64,000 bases of DNA from Aquincola tertiaricarbonis (GTDB lineage Bacteria; Pseudomonadota; Gammaproteobacteria; Burkholderiales; Burkholderiaceae_C): assembly GCF_000969605.1 (NCBI RefSeq), contig NZ_JZUE01000001.1:463720-527719 (forward strand). Direction: 5' to 3'. Positions 28,093 through 37,282 of the stretch are shown piece by piece (the first letter of the stretch is position 1; each line of letters begins with the position of its first letter). A model generated the notes under the pieces. It searched no databases. It was given only the letters and a program-made list of their open reading frames with translations, and had not been told where the DNA came from. The translations under genes were made by a program, and so were the position numbers.

Positions 28093-29183
28093 CCTCGCCC
28101 ACGCATCGCCGAGACCCGCTGCTGGATGCGCTGCGGGCGCTGGCGATGGTGGGTGTGCTGGTGGTCAACGCCATCTCGTACACCGTGGGGCCCTGGGGTG
28201 CGCCGTTGGGCGAGGCCGATCCGGCCAGCATGCTGTCCCTGGGGCTGCAGTCGCTCACTGCGCTGCTGCTGCATGGCAAGGCCTATCCGATGCTGGCCTT
28301 CCTCTTTGGCGCTGGTCTGGTGCTGGCCAGCCGCCGCGCCACGCTGCAGGACCGGCGCCGCCGGCTGTGGCGCCTGTTGGGCCTGGGCGTGCTGCACGGC
28401 GCCCTGGTCTATGCCGGCGACATCCTGACGATGTATGCGCTGTGCGGCTTCACCGTGGTGGCGCATGCGCGTGAGCGTCTGTCGCGCCTGCATGCCCGCT
28501 GGTTGCGTGCTTGCGGCTGGGCGCTGGGCTCGGTGGCGCTCAGCGTGATGCTGACGCTGCTGGCCGGCGGCAGCGCGCAGGCCGATGCGTCCGAGGGCTT
28601 CGGCGCCACCGCCTCCTGGCGCGACCAGTTCGTGCTCAACCTGAATGCCTACCTGATGCTGCAGGTGCTGGGGCTGGTGTTGTTCCTGCCGGTGCTGCGG
28701 GCGGCGATGCTCGCCGGCATGCTGGCGGCGCGGCTGCGCCTGCTCACCCACCGCCGTTGGCGGCCGGTGTGGCAGCGCTGGGTGCGCCGGCTGCTGCCGG
28801 TGGGGTTGCTGGCCAATGCGGCTTATGCCTTCAGCATCACCGATGCCGCGGCACGCGGTGACAGCGCCTTGTCGCTGTGGACGGCCGTGGCCCCCGGCAT
28901 CGGCTGGATGCTGACCGTGCCACTGGTCGGTCTGGTGGTGCTGCATGCCCGCCGCTGGCCGCAGGCCCTGGCGCCGCTGGGCCAGCGCACGCTGAGCCTG
29001 TACCTGCTGCATTCGCTGGGTTGCCTGGCGCTGTTCAGCGGCGCGGGGCTGGGCTGGCCGCTGCCGCCGCTGGCCGCCTGGACGTGGGCAATGGGCCTGT
29101 GGTGGCTGGCGATACCGGCCGCCCGGGCGATGGCGCGGCAGGGCTGGCGCGGCCCGTTCGAGGCGTGGATGGGCCGCCGATGA
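28089..29183 (+). CDS. DUF418-like integral membrane protein
   Basis: Inner-membrane protein of 364 residues with about eight to ten hydrophobic helices. The opening [24 protein letters not shown] and the [20 protein letters not shown] segment resemble the DUF418/YeiB acyltransferase-like family; the C terminus carries [13 protein letters not shown], as expected of that domain. The GTG start overlaps the proS stop (GTGA). Biochemical role unknown; transfer of acyl groups across the membrane is a family-level suggestion. The next gene begins within its last bases, so the two are coupled. Confidence 0.8.
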   Translation: MTSPTHRRDPLLDALRALAMVGVLVVNAISYTVGPWGAPLGEADPASMLSLGLQSLTALLLHGKAYPMLAFLFGAGLVLASRRATLQDRRRRLWRLLGLGVLHGALVYAGDILTMYALCGFTVVAHARERLSRLHARWLRACGWALGSVALSVMLTLLAGGSAQADASEGFGATASWRDQFVLNLNAYLMLQVLGLVLFLPVLRAAMLAGMLAARLRLLTHRRWRPVWQRWVRRLLPVGLLANAAYAFSITDAAARGDSALSLWTAVAPGIGWMLTVPLVGLVVLHARRWPQALAPLGQRTLSLYLLHSLGCLALFSGAGLGWPLPPLAAWTWAMGLWWLAIPAARAMARQGWRGPFEAWMGRR

Positions 29184-29821
29184 AACGCCCCGGGATGTTG
29201 CGTCGGCGTGCCTGCCTGGCGCTGGGTGCGGGTGCGCTCTGGGGCCTGCCCGGCGTGGGCGCGCGCGCGGGCACGCAGGCGGAGGAGCCGCTGGCCAACG
29301 CCGTGCGGTCGGCGATGTCGGCCGCCATCGCCGCCGAGGCGCCTCCGCAGCCGAGCTTCCCGACGGTGGAGGCCCGCCTGGCCTACCTGCGCTGGCTGGG
29401 CGCCATGAGCGAGCGACTGCAACGGCAGAAGACCGAACGCCGCACGCGGTTGGAGTTCCTCGAGGCCACCTGGTACGAGAGCACGCGCGCCGGCCTGGAG
29501 CCGGCGCTGGTGCTGGGCCTGATCCAGGTGGAAAGCGCTTTCCGCAAGTACGCCATCAGCTCGGCCGGTGCGCGCGGCTACATGCAGGTGATGCCGTTCT
29601 GGTCGCGGCTGATCGGTGACGGCGACCCCAGCCAGCTGTTCCACATGCAGACCAACCTGCGCTTCGGCTGCGTGATCCTGCGGCACTACCTGGACCGGGA
29701 GCGGGGCGACCTGTTCCTGGCGCTGGGCCGCTACAACGGCAGCCGCGGCCGGGCGGAATATCCGAATGCGGTGTTCGCCGCGCGTCGGCGCTGGCAGTTC
29801 ACGGCCTCGCCCGCAGCCTGA
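29180..29821 (+). CDS. Lytic transglycosylase, SLT domain, exported
   Basis: Periplasmic peptidoglycan-cleaving enzyme, 213 residues. The N terminus RRRACLALGAGALWGL has twin Arg and a hydrophobic stretch, resembling an export signal ending about residue 30. The SLT domain follows: catalytic Glu118 in LIQVESAFRKYAISSAGARGYMQ and the LGRYNGSRG segment near the end. The ATG overlaps the DUF418 stop. It is a soluble family 1 transglycosylase without a LysM domain; placement after proS is common in Burkholderiales. Confidence 0.88.
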   Translation: MKRPGMLRRRACLALGAGALWGLPGVGARAGTQAEEPLANAVRSAMSAAIAAEAPPQPSFPTVEARLAYLRWLGAMSERLQRQKTERRTRLEFLEATWYESTRAGLEPALVLGLIQVESAFRKYAISSAGARGYMQVMPFWSRLIGDGDPSQLFHMQTNLRFGCVILRHYLDRERGDLFLALGRYNGSRGRAEYPNAVFAARRRWQFTASPAA

Positions 29822-29842
29822 GCGCCGGCGGGCCGGCTGGGC

Positions 29843-30430
29843 CTAGAGCCCGGTCCACTCCCGCGGGCGTGCCGCATCCAGTCCCAGCAGGGCCAGGGCC
29901 CGTTCCACCGTGTCGTCCACCAGCGCGTCGATGGTCTCGGGCCGGTGGTAGAAGGCCGGCAGCGGCGGGTAGATGATGGCGCCCATCTCGGTGGCGGCCG
30001 TCATGTTGCGCAGGTGCGCCAGGTTGAAAGGCGTCTCGCGCACCATCAGCAGCAGGCGGCGGCGCTCCTTCAGCGTGACGTCGGCCGCGCGCGTGAGCAG
30101 GTTGTCGCCGAAGCCGTGGGCGATGGCGGCCAGTGTCTTCATGGAGCAGGGCGCCACGGCCATGGCCGCGGTGTCGAAGCTGCCGCTGGCAATGCAGGCG
30201 CCGATGTCGCCGGGCGCATGGGCATGGGAAGCCAGCGCTTCCAGCGCCTGGCGGCCGAGGCCGAGCTCGTGGTGCACATTCAGCACGCCGGCCGGTGTGG
30301 CGACCAGGTGCGTCTCGATGCCGAGGGCGCGGGCGCGCTGCAGCAGTCGCACGCCATAGACGGCGCCGCTGGCGCCGGTGATGCCGACCACCAGCCGCGG
30401 CAGGCGGCCTGGGGTGGCCGGGGTGGACAT
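29843..30430 (-). CDS. ubiX: Flavin prenyltransferase UbiX
   Basis: Makes prenylated FMN, the cofactor of UbiD decarboxylase in ubiquinone synthesis. The 195-residue flavoprotein opens VVGITGASGAVYGVRLLQ and has the APCSMKTLAAIAHG and ATEMGAIIYPPLPAFY segments typical of UbiX. It overlaps the stop of the monothiol glutaredoxin gene upstream by one base, so the two are likely one transcript. Confidence 0.94.
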   Translation of the reverse strand: MSTPATPGRLPRLVVGITGASGAVYGVRLLQRARALGIETHLVATPAGVLNVHHELGLGRQALEALASHAHAPGDIGACIASGSFDTAAMAVAPCSMKTLAAIAHGFGDNLLTRAADVTLKERRRLLLMVRETPFNLAHLRNMTAATEMGAIIYPPLPAFYHRPETIDALVDDTVERALALLGLDAARPREWTGL

Positions 30431-30747
30431 CAGGCCGAGGCCGTCAGCGTCTGCTGCAGCTCGCCGCTCTGGTACATCTCCATCATGATGTCCGAGCCCC
30501 CGACGAATTCACCGTTGACGTAGAGCTGCGGGATGGTGGGCCAGTTGGCGTATTCCTTGATGCCCTGGCGCACCTGCTCGTCTTCCAGCACGTTGACGGT
30601 GGTCAGGTCGGTGACACCGCAGGCCTTGAGGATCTGGATGGCGCGGCCCGAGAAGCCGCACATCGGGAACTGGGACGTGCCTTTCATGAAGAGCACGACG
30701 CGGTTGCCCTTGACGAGGCTGTCGATGCGTTGTTGGACGTCGCTCAT
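30430..30747 (-). CDS. grxD: Monothiol glutaredoxin (Grx4 type)
   Basis: Iron-sulfur cluster carrier, 105 residues. The active site is MCGFSGRA with Cys30, and the glutathione-binding segments WPTIPQLY and GGSDIMMEM are present. The ATG at MSDVQQRI matches the family; upstream in-frame codons lie outside the fold. It sits between ubiX and an outer-membrane-like protein on the same strand, as in many betaproteobacteria where grxD follows prfA/prmC. Confidence 0.95.
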   Translation of the reverse strand: MSDVQQRIDSLVKGNRVVLFMKGTSQFPMCGFSGRAIQILKACGVTDLTTVNVLEDEQVRQGIKEYANWPTIPQLYVNGEFVGGSDIMMEMYQSGELQQTLTASA

Positions 30748-30849
30748 GGTGTGGTTCCGCAGGAGGCAGTTTGGATTGACGAAGCCGGGGTTATACGGCA
30801 TCGGCCGGCGTGCTGCCGGGCGGCGCGGGCAAGCCCGTGCCGCACCTGC

Positions 30850-31434
30850 TTAGAACGAGTACGACACGCCGAGTTGCAGCACCGGCATCAGGCGCAGGTC
30901 GCGCGCCAGGTCGTCGGGGCTCGGACCGAGGGAGCGACCCACCCGCAGGCCGCCGCCGAGTGCCATCAGGCCGACGTCGGCGGTGAAGCCCCAGCCGCCC
31001 CGCACCGACAGCCCGGTGTAGCCCACGCCCAGGTACGGAACGGTGCTCGCCGCTTCGCCCGAGGCGTCCAGCGTCGAGCGGGTGAAGGACAGCCCGCCGG
31101 CCGAAGGCATCGCCGTGGTGCTGAGCGCGGCGCTGCGGCTGCCCAGCAGCAGGCCGCTGGTGGCGCGGAATCCGCCGGTGATGCGGTGGGCCTCGAAGCC
31201 GGTGCCGGCGAAGTAGTAGTCGCCCAGCACCTGGGCGCCGTGGGTGCGCGGCAGCGCGGCGGCCAGGGACAGATCGGTGCGGGTGGAGGGCGCGTTGATG
31301 CCGATGCGGGCATGCCAGCGCGGCCAGGTGTCCTCCGCGTCGCTCACCCGCAGGCCCTGGTCGGCTGCGGCGGCCGTCGTGGCCAGTGCCAGGCACAGCG
31401 CCAAGCCGTGCTGGAGGGGGATGGTCCGGGTCAT
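30850..31434 (-). CDS. Exported beta-barrel-like protein, OmpW-like
   Basis: Protein of 194 residues with a signal peptide (MTRTIPLQHGLALCLALATTAAAA, cut near residue 23). The mature part has alternating polar/hydrophobic strands (LGDYYFAGTGFEAHRITGGFRA, LGVGYTGLSVRGGWGFTADVGL) and ends LQLGVSYSF, the aromatic C terminus expected of an outer-membrane barrel. Family not firmly recognised; small OmpW/OmpX-type porins or a surface antigen are possible. Lies between prmC and grxD. Confidence 0.68.
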   Translation of the reverse strand: MTRTIPLQHGLALCLALATTAAAADQGLRVSDAEDTWPRWHARIGINAPSTRTDLSLAAALPRTHGAQVLGDYYFAGTGFEAHRITGGFRATSGLLLGSRSAALSTTAMPSAGGLSFTRSTLDASGEAASTVPYLGVGYTGLSVRGGWGFTADVGLMALGGGLRVGRSLGPSPDDLARDLRLMPVLQLGVSYSF

Positions 31435-31527
31435 CGTGTGCTCCCTTCCTGCCCTGAAAGTGAGTTGATGCTACTGCCCCAGCGCCTTGCGTGCACGGCG
31501 ATCAGCCGGCGGAGCCTGGCCTGTTCG

Positions 31528-32373
31528 TCAGCTGGGCCAGCGGCCGCCGGTGCAGCGCAGGTGGCCGGCCAGGTCGGGTCGGTGCTGGATGTGGTCAAAA
31601 CCAGACGCCTGCAGCAAGGCGGCCACGTCGCCGGCCTGGTCATGGCCGTGCTCCAGCAGCAGCCAGCCACCCGCATGCAGCCGCGGCGGCGCACCGGCCA
31701 CGATCTGTCGCAGCGCGGCCAGGCCGTCGCCCTCCGGTGTCAGGGCGATGCGCGGCTCGTGCCGCAGCGCGGGCAGGTGCGGATCGTCGCCCGCGATGTA
31801 GGGCGGGTTGCTCACCACCAGGTGGAAGCGGCCGGGAGGGCAGTGCGCCCACCAGTCGGACGCCGCGAAGCGGACCGGCAGGCCCAGGCGGCGGGCATTG
31901 CGTTGCGCCACGGCCAGGGCCGCCGGGCTGGCGTCCAGCGCCCACACCTCGGCCGCCGGCCAGCCGTGCCGCAGCGCCAGCGCGATGGCGCCGGAGCCGG
32001 TGCCCAGGTCGATCACCCGGGGCGGCGGGGCATCGGCCGGGCGGCCGGCCAGCACCGCCAGCGCCCAGTCCACCAGGGTCTCGGTGTCGGGCCGCGGGTC
32101 CAGCACGTCGGGCGTTACTTCCAGCAGCAGGCCATGGAACTCATGCTGGCCGGTGAGGTAGGCCAGCGGCACCGCGTCGACCCGGGCCCGACAGTCGGCG
32201 GCGAAGGCGGCGTCGATGGCGGCCGGCAGCGCATCGGTGTCGTGCGACAGCAGCCAGGTGCGCGGCTGACCCAGGCGATGCGCCAGCAGCAGCTGGGCGT
32301 CCAGCCGGTCGATGCCGTCGGCGCGGGCGTCGGCCAGGGCCTGGGCCACCGTGCGGCCGGTGTCGTCAGCCAT
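31528..32373 (-). CDS. prmC: Release factor glutamine methyltransferase
   Basis: Methylates the Gln of the GGQ motif of release factors using S-adenosylmethionine. The 281-residue protein has an N-terminal helical domain, SAM-binding motif DLGTGSG (122-128) and the catalytic NPPY (189-192). Its ATG overlaps the stop of prfA by eight bases, so enzyme and substrate are translated from one message. Confidence 0.95.
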   Translation of the reverse strand: MADDTGRTVAQALADARADGIDRLDAQLLLAHRLGQPRTWLLSHDTDALPAAIDAAFAADCRARVDAVPLAYLTGQHEFHGLLLEVTPDVLDPRPDTETLVDWALAVLAGRPADAPPPRVIDLGTGSGAIALALRHGWPAAEVWALDASPAALAVAQRNARRLGLPVRFAASDWWAHCPPGRFHLVVSNPPYIAGDDPHLPALRHEPRIALTPEGDGLAALRQIVAGAPPRLHAGGWLLLEHGHDQAGDVAALLQASGFDHIQHRPDLAGHLRCTGGRWPS

Positions 32374-33460
32374 GCGCGGCCTGGCCGCTTTCCAGCGCGG
32401 CCAGCTGCTCGGCGGCCTGCGCGGCCTGCAGCGCGGCGATCACGTCGTCCAGGTCGCCGTCCATCACGGCACCCAGCTTGTACAGCGTGAGGTTGATGCG
32501 GTGGTCGGTGATGCGACCCTGCGGGAAGTTGTAGGTGCGGATGCGGTCGGAGCGGTCGCCGGTGCCCACCAGGCTCTTGCGCGTGGCGGCTTCCTTGGCG
32601 GCGCGTTCGCCCTGTTCCTTGTCGCGCAGGCGCGCCACCAGCACCGCCATCGCCTTGGCCTTGTTGCGGTGCTGCGAGCGGTCGTCCTGGCATTCCGCCA
32701 CGATCCCGGTGGGCAGGTGGGTGATGCGGATGGCGCTGTCGGTCTTGTTGATGTGCTGGCCGCCCGCGCCGCTGGCGCGGAAGGTGTCGATGCGCAGGTC
32801 GGCCGGGTTGAGCTGCACTTCCTCGGCTTCGTCGGGCTCGGGCATCACGGCCACGGTGCAGGCGCTGGTGTGGATGCGGCCCTGGCTTTCGGTCACGGGC
32901 ACGCGCTGCACGCGGTGGCCGCCGGATTCGAACTTCAGCCGCTCGTACACCCGCTCGCCTTCCACGCGGATGACCACTTCCTTGTAGCCGCCCAGCTCGG
33001 ATTCACTCTCGCTCATCAGCTCGGTGCGCAGGCCCTGGCGCTCGCACCAGCGCAGGTACATGCGCGCCAGGTCGCCGGCGAACAGCGCCGACTCGTCGCC
33101 GCCGGTGCCGGCGCGGATCTCCAGGAAGGCGTTGCGCGCGTCGTCGGGGTCGCGCGGCAGCAGGGCGGTCTGCAGCTCGGTCAGCAGGCGTTCGAGGTCG
33201 GCCTGCGCGCCGGTGATCTCTTCGCGGGCCATCTCGGCCATCTCGGCATCGGCCAGCATCTCCTGCGCGGCGGCCAGGTCGCGCTCGCGCTGCTGGTACT
33301 GCTGGAAGCGGGCCACCACGCCGGCGACTTCGGCCTGCTCGCGCGACAGCGTGCGGTAGCGCTTCATGTCCGACGCCACGCGCGGGTCGGCCAGGTTGGC
33401 ATCGAGCTCGGCCAGGCGCATCACGAGACGGTCGAGCGAGTGACGGAGCGTGTCTTTCAT
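32366..33460 (-). CDS. prfA: Peptide chain release factor 1
   Basis: Terminates translation at UAA and UAG. The 364-residue protein has the anticodon-mimic PxT motif as PVT in [14 protein letters not shown], and GGQ at 233-235 in [13 protein letters not shown]. Gln235 is the PrmC target. The start [13 protein letters not shown] fits the family; the longer upstream frame is Ala/Arg-rich and not conserved. Order hemA-prfA-prmC is the usual proteobacterial operon. Confidence 0.96.
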   Translation of the reverse strand: MKDTLRHSLDRLVMRLAELDANLADPRVASDMKRYRTLSREQAEVAGVVARFQQYQQRERDLAAAQEMLADAEMAEMAREEITGAQADLERLLTELQTALLPRDPDDARNAFLEIRAGTGGDESALFAGDLARMYLRWCERQGLRTELMSESESELGGYKEVVIRVEGERVYERLKFESGGHRVQRVPVTESQGRIHTSACTVAVMPEPDEAEEVQLNPADLRIDTFRASGAGGQHINKTDSAIRITHLPTGIVAECQDDRSQHRNKAKAMAVLVARLRDKEQGERAAKEAATRKSLVGTGDRSDRIRTYNFPQGRITDHRINLTLYKLGAVMDGDLDDVIAALQAAQAAEQLAALESGQAAHG

Positions 33461-33548
33461 CGGGGGGCGGGGAACTGGGCGGCCGGCGGGGAGCCGGCGG
33501 GCGCGCCAGGACGGCGCGTCGGAAGGGCGAAGCGGGCGGTGAGCGCCG

Positions 33549-34847
33549 CTAACGCGCGCTGCCGCCGGGGGTGCGGGCGCTCTGGCGCAGGAACAGGCGC
33601 GAGATGGTCTGCGCCGTCTGCTCGCGCTGGTCGGTGTCGGACGCATTCAGCTCGGCCAGCGCGCCGTGCAACATCTTCTGCGTCAGGCCGCGGGACAGGG
33701 CGTCCATCACCGCCTCCACGTCCTCGCCCCGCGCCAGCAGCTTGCGGGCGCGGGCCAGCTCGGCGGCGCGCCAGTCGTCGGCCTGGCGGTTGAGCGCCTG
33801 GATCAGCGGCACGCTGGCGCGCTGGTCCAGCCAGTGGGCGAAGCTCTGCACGCCGGCGTCGATGATGACCTCGGCCTGCTGCACCGCGGCCTGGCGCTTT
33901 TCGCCGGCGGTCTGCACCAGAGCCGACAGGTCGTCCACGGTGTAAAGGTAGACGTCGTCCAGCCGCGCCACCTCGGGCTCAATGTCGCGCGGCACGGCCA
34001 GGTCGACCATGAACATCGGGCGGTGCTTGCGCTGCTTGACCGCCCGCTCCACCGCGCCCAGGCCGATGATGGGCAGCGAGCTGGCGGTGCACGAGATCAC
34101 CGCATCAAACTCGTGCAGGCATTGCGGCAGGTCGGCCAGGCGCAGGGCCTGGGCGCCGAAGCGCGAGGCCAGCTTCTCGCCACGCTCCAGCGTGCGGTTA
34201 GCCAGCGCCATCGCGCGCGGGGTGCGGGCAGCGAAGTGCGTGGCGACCAGCTCGATCATCTCGCCCGCACCGACAAAGAGCACGCGGATGTCCTTCAGGT
34301 CCTCGAACAGCTGCGCCGCCAGCCGCACCGAGGCGGCGGCCATGCTGATGGAGTGCGAGCCGATCTCGGTGGAGCTGCGCACTTCCTTGGCCACGGAGAA
34401 TGAGCGCTGGAACAGCTGGTGCAGCGTGGTGCCCAGCGTGCCGGCGGCATCCGCCTCGCGCACAGCCTGCTTCATCTGGCCGAGGATCTGCGGCTCGCCG
34501 AGCACCATGGAGTCGAGCCCCGAAGCCACGCGGAACGCATGGCGCGCGGCGGCGCGGTCTTCCTCGACGTAGGTGTGCGACATCAGATCGGCCCCGCTGA
34601 CGCCACCCTGCGACGCCAGCCAGTCGATCGCCGGGCGCACCAGCTCGCGCACGCCGGCGGGCTCGGCGGCCACGTACAGCTCGGTGCGATTGCAGGTGGA
34701 CAGCAGCGCCGCCTCGGCCCCGCTGCGCTGCACCCGCTCGCGGAAACCACGCAGCGCGGGCGGCAGCTGCTCGGGCGCGAACGCAAACCGGCCACGCAGG
34801 TCCAGCGGGGCGGTGTTGTGGTTCAGGCCGAGGGCAAACACGCTCAT
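33549..34847 (-). CDS. hemA: Glutamyl-tRNA reductase
   Basis: First committed enzyme of C5 heme synthesis: reduces glutamyl-tRNA to glutamate-1-semialdehyde. The 432-residue protein begins [20 protein letters not shown]; the catalytic Cys52 lies in [11 protein letters not shown]; the NADPH-binding segment is [17 protein letters not shown]. The start is fixed by conservation, yet there is no SD and a TATAAT ends eight bases before the ATG, so the mRNA may be leaderless. Betaproteobacteria mostly use the ALAS-independent route, consistent with this gene. Confidence 0.94.
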   Translation of the reverse strand: MSVFALGLNHNTAPLDLRGRFAFAPEQLPPALRGFRERVQRSGAEAALLSTCNRTELYVAAEPAGVRELVRPAIDWLASQGGVSGADLMSHTYVEEDRAAARHAFRVASGLDSMVLGEPQILGQMKQAVREADAAGTLGTTLHQLFQRSFSVAKEVRSSTEIGSHSISMAAASVRLAAQLFEDLKDIRVLFVGAGEMIELVATHFAARTPRAMALANRTLERGEKLASRFGAQALRLADLPQCLHEFDAVISCTASSLPIIGLGAVERAVKQRKHRPMFMVDLAVPRDIEPEVARLDDVYLYTVDDLSALVQTAGEKRQAAVQQAEVIIDAGVQSFAHWLDQRASVPLIQALNRQADDWRAAELARARKLLARGEDVEAVMDALSRGLTQKMLHGALAELNASDTDQREQTAQTISRLFLRQSARTPGGSAR

Positions 34848-34855
34848 AAGGGGGA

Positions 34856-34861
34856 ATTATA
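34856..34861 (-). promoter_or_regulatory. -10 box abutting the hemA start codon
   Basis: TATAAT on the minus strand, within TTTTATAATTCC, lies eight bases before the hemA ATG. Transcription from it would begin at or within a base or two of the start codon. The -35 region is weak (CGCCGG at 17 bases). Confidence 0.5.
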
Positions 34862-34964
34862 AAATTGACCAGCTATCCCGGCGTCCCGCAAGGTGCATCG
34901 CCACCCTCGTCCCACTGCATCGCGCTTGCGCTGCATCAACCTTTGCGCCTTCACGCCCTCGCCG

Positions 34965-35243
34965 ATGGATTTCCTCGACGCCTTCTGGCATGTGTTGAAC
35001 CTCTTTGCGCCAGCGCTGGGCGTGGGCCTGATCGCGGCGGCCGCCGCCAAGCTGCTGTGGCGCAAGGAGCTCGCCAAGGCCAGCTACCTGCGGTTGGTGC
35101 TGTGGAGCTTCGTGGCCGGGGCCGCGGTGCTGCTGGCGGGGCTGGTGGTGCTGGGGCAGGACGGCCGCATGCTCACCTACGGCGCGATGGTGCTGGCCTG
35201 CGCCAGCGCGCTGTGGTGGGCCGGCTTCGGCCGCGCCCGCTGA
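34965..35243 (+). CDS. Small hypothetical membrane protein, 92 residues
   Basis: Protein with about three hydrophobic segments: FWHVLNLFAPALGVGLIAAAAAKLL, LVLWSFVAGAAVLLAGLVVLG and LTYGAMVLACASALWWAGF, with a short basic loop (WRKELAKASYLR) between the first two. The start MDFLDAFWHVLNLF is chosen because upstream in-frame codons encode a His/Pro-rich stretch. Not recognised beyond a small inner-membrane protein. Divergent from hemA and convergent with miaB. Confidence 0.7.
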   Translation: MDFLDAFWHVLNLFAPALGVGLIAAAAAKLLWRKELAKASYLRLVLWSFVAGAAVLLAGLVVLGQDGRMLTYGAMVLACASALWWAGFGRAR

Positions 35244-35252
35244 AGCGGCCGC

Positions 35253-36626
35253 TCAGGCCACCGTCGCTTCGGCGGTGACCACCTCGGCGCGCAGCGAGTG
35301 CGGATAGGCCTCGGTGATGCGTACGTCGATCAACTGGCCGGCCAGCCGCTGCGGGCCGGCGAAGTTGACGATGCGGTTGCACTCGGTGCGGCCCATCAGT
35401 TCGTTGGCGTCGCGCCGTGACGGCCCTTCCACCAGGATGCGCTGCACCGTGCCCACGCGGCTGTCGCTGATGCGGCGCACGTTGGCTTCCAGCGCGGCCT
35501 GCAGCTGCTGCAGCCGCTGCAGCTTGACGGCATGCGCCGTGTCGTCATGCAGCGCGGCGGCCGGCGTGCCCGGGCGGGCGCTGAAGATGAAGCTGAAGGA
35601 TGCGTCGTAGCCGATGTCGTCCACCAGCTTCATGGTCCTGGCGTGGTCCTCGTCCGTCTCGCCCGGAAAGCCTACGATGAAGTCGGTCGACAGGCTGATG
35701 TCGGGCCGGATGGCGCGCAGCTTGCGGATCGTGCTCTTGTACTCCAGCACCGTGTAGCCGCGCTTCATCGCGCCCAGGATGCGGTCGCTGCCGTGCTGCA
35801 CCGGCAGATGCAGGTGGTTGACCAGCTGCGGCACGCGGGCATAGACGTCGACCAGCCGCTGGGTGAACTCGTTCGGGTGGCTGGTGGTGTAGCGGATGCG
35901 CTCGATGCCAGGCATCTCGGCCACGTACTCGATCAGCAGCGCGAAGTCCGCGATCTCCGCCGTGTCGCCCATGCGGCCGCGGTAGGCATTGACGTTCTGG
36001 CCCAGCAGCGTCACTTCCTTCACGCCCTGCGCGGCCAGCTCCGCCACTTCGGTCAGCACGTCGTCGAAGGGGCGGCTCACCTCCTCGCCGCGGGTGTACG
36101 GCACCACGCAGTAGCTGCAGTACTTGGAGCAGCCTTCCATGATCGAGACGAAGGCGGTGGCGCCTTCGGTGCGCGCGGGCGGCAGGTGGTCGAACTTCTC
36201 GATCTCGGGGAAGCTGATGTCCACCTGTGGCCGGCGCTCGCGAGTGCGGGCCTCGATCATCTGCGGCAGGCGGTGCAGCGTCTGCGGGCCGAAGACCATG
36301 TCGACGTAGGGCGCGCGCTCGATGATGGCCGCGCCTTCCTGGCTGGCCACGCAGCCGCCCACGCCGATCAGCACGCCCTTGCTCTTCAGGTGCTTCACGC
36401 GGCCGAGGTCGCTGAACACCTTCTCCTGCGCCTTCTCGCGGATGGAGCAGGTGTTGAACAGGATCAGGTCGGCCTGCTCCACGTCCTGCGTGGGCTCGTA
36501 GCCCTGCGCGGCCTGCAGCACGTCGGCCATCTTGTCGGAGTCGTACTCGTTCATCTGGCAGCCGAAGGTGCGGATGAACACTTTCTTCTTGGCGGCAGTG
36601 CTGTCCGAGGGGTTGTCGGTCGTCAT
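35253..36626 (-). CDS. miaB: tRNA-2-methylthio-N6-dimethylallyladenosine synthase
   Basis: Radical SAM methylthiotransferase modifying A37 of tRNAs that read UNN codons. The 457-residue protein has the N-terminal cluster ligands Cys23, Cys60 and Cys92, the radical-SAM motif CSKYCSYC (Cys166, 170, 173) and a C-terminal TRAM domain. The ATG at MTTDNPSD overlaps the stop of the preceding exported-protein gene by four bases. Confidence 0.95.
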   Translation of the reverse strand: MTTDNPSDSTAAKKKVFIRTFGCQMNEYDSDKMADVLQAAQGYEPTQDVEQADLILFNTCSIREKAQEKVFSDLGRVKHLKSKGVLIGVGGCVASQEGAAIIERAPYVDMVFGPQTLHRLPQMIEARTRERRPQVDISFPEIEKFDHLPPARTEGATAFVSIMEGCSKYCSYCVVPYTRGEEVSRPFDDVLTEVAELAAQGVKEVTLLGQNVNAYRGRMGDTAEIADFALLIEYVAEMPGIERIRYTTSHPNEFTQRLVDVYARVPQLVNHLHLPVQHGSDRILGAMKRGYTVLEYKSTIRKLRAIRPDISLSTDFIVGFPGETDEDHARTMKLVDDIGYDASFSFIFSARPGTPAAALHDDTAHAVKLQRLQQLQAALEANVRRISDSRVGTVQRILVEGPSRRDANELMGRTECNRIVNFAGPQRLAGQLIDVRITEAYPHSLRAEVVTAEATVA

Positions 36627-37006
36627 GACTTGGTCCAGGTTTGCGCGTCGGGATTGAAGAACCAGGTGGCCAGTTGCTGGTCGTTGACCGGCCACGGCTT
36701 CATCGCGCGTTCTTCGGCGGTGAGGATCCACACGTCCTTGACCATGCCCAGGCCGTCGCGCGTGTAGTTCACGATGTACTTCGGGCCGATCAGGCTGCCC
36801 GAGAGCTGGATCATGTTGTTGTCGCCGCGGATGCGGGCGCCCGGCGCCAGCGTGGCAGCGCGGCCGTTCAGCAGCACCTCGGGCGGCTGCGTGATCTGCA
36901 GCTCGCCACGCAGCGCATTGGCGGGGAACTTGCGCTGCACCGCCTGGCCGAAGGCGGGCAGTGCCAAGGCCGCGGCCAGCAGGCCGACGGCAACACAGCG
37001 GGTCAT
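36623..37006 (-). CDS. Small exported hypothetical protein upstream of miaB
   Basis: Periplasmic protein of 127 residues with a signal peptide ([22 protein letters not shown], cut near residue 20). The mature part reads [22 protein letters not shown] then [18 protein letters not shown] and ends polar with two Trp. A beta-rich fold without cysteines is likely. I recognise it as a type often found just before miaB in Burkholderiales but know no function. ATGA overlap with miaB implies coupling. Confidence 0.72.
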   Translation of the reverse strand: MTRCVAVGLLAAALALPAFGQAVQRKFPANALRGELQITQPPEVLLNGRAATLAPGARIRGDNNMIQLSGSLIGPKYIVNYTRDGLGMVKDVWILTAEERAMKPWPVNDQQLATWFFNPDAQTWTKS

Positions 37007-37100
37007 GGTGTGGATCCAGGGGCTGTGCCGGCGGGCGGGATTGCGCGCCGTGCGTGGAGCCCGCGATTATCGCCTGCGGGCCGAAGGCGGCGAGGTCAAG

Positions 37101-37132
37101 AAAAAGCCCGCTGACCTTGCGGTAGCGGGCTT
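37101..37132 (-). terminator. Rho-independent terminator after tRNA-Met
   Basis: On the minus strand AAGCCCGCT and AGCGGGCTT form the stem around CACC-type loop sequence, followed by TTTTTC. It lies nine bases after the tRNA CCA end. Confidence 0.85.
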
Positions 37133-37140
37133 CTCGAGTT

Positions 37141-37217
<77 letters not shown>

Positions 37218-37229
37218 TCAGAGCCGCGC

Positions 37230-37259
37230 AGTATAGCGACAAAATTTCTGGGGTGTCCA
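37230..37259 (-). promoter_or_regulatory. Sigma-70 promoter of tRNA-Met
   Basis: On the minus strand TGGACA (37259-37254) and TATACT (37235-37230) are separated by 18 bases, each five of six to consensus. The start would fall about six bases before the tRNA 5' end. Confidence 0.65.
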
Positions 37260-37282
37260 GCATCCCGCGCCACAATCTGCGG

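Noticed and set aside
32860..32910. PVT in RF1 instead of the PAT found in E. coli
   Set aside because: The motif is PxT and the middle residue varies within RF1 proteins, so this is normal and does not indicate RF2.
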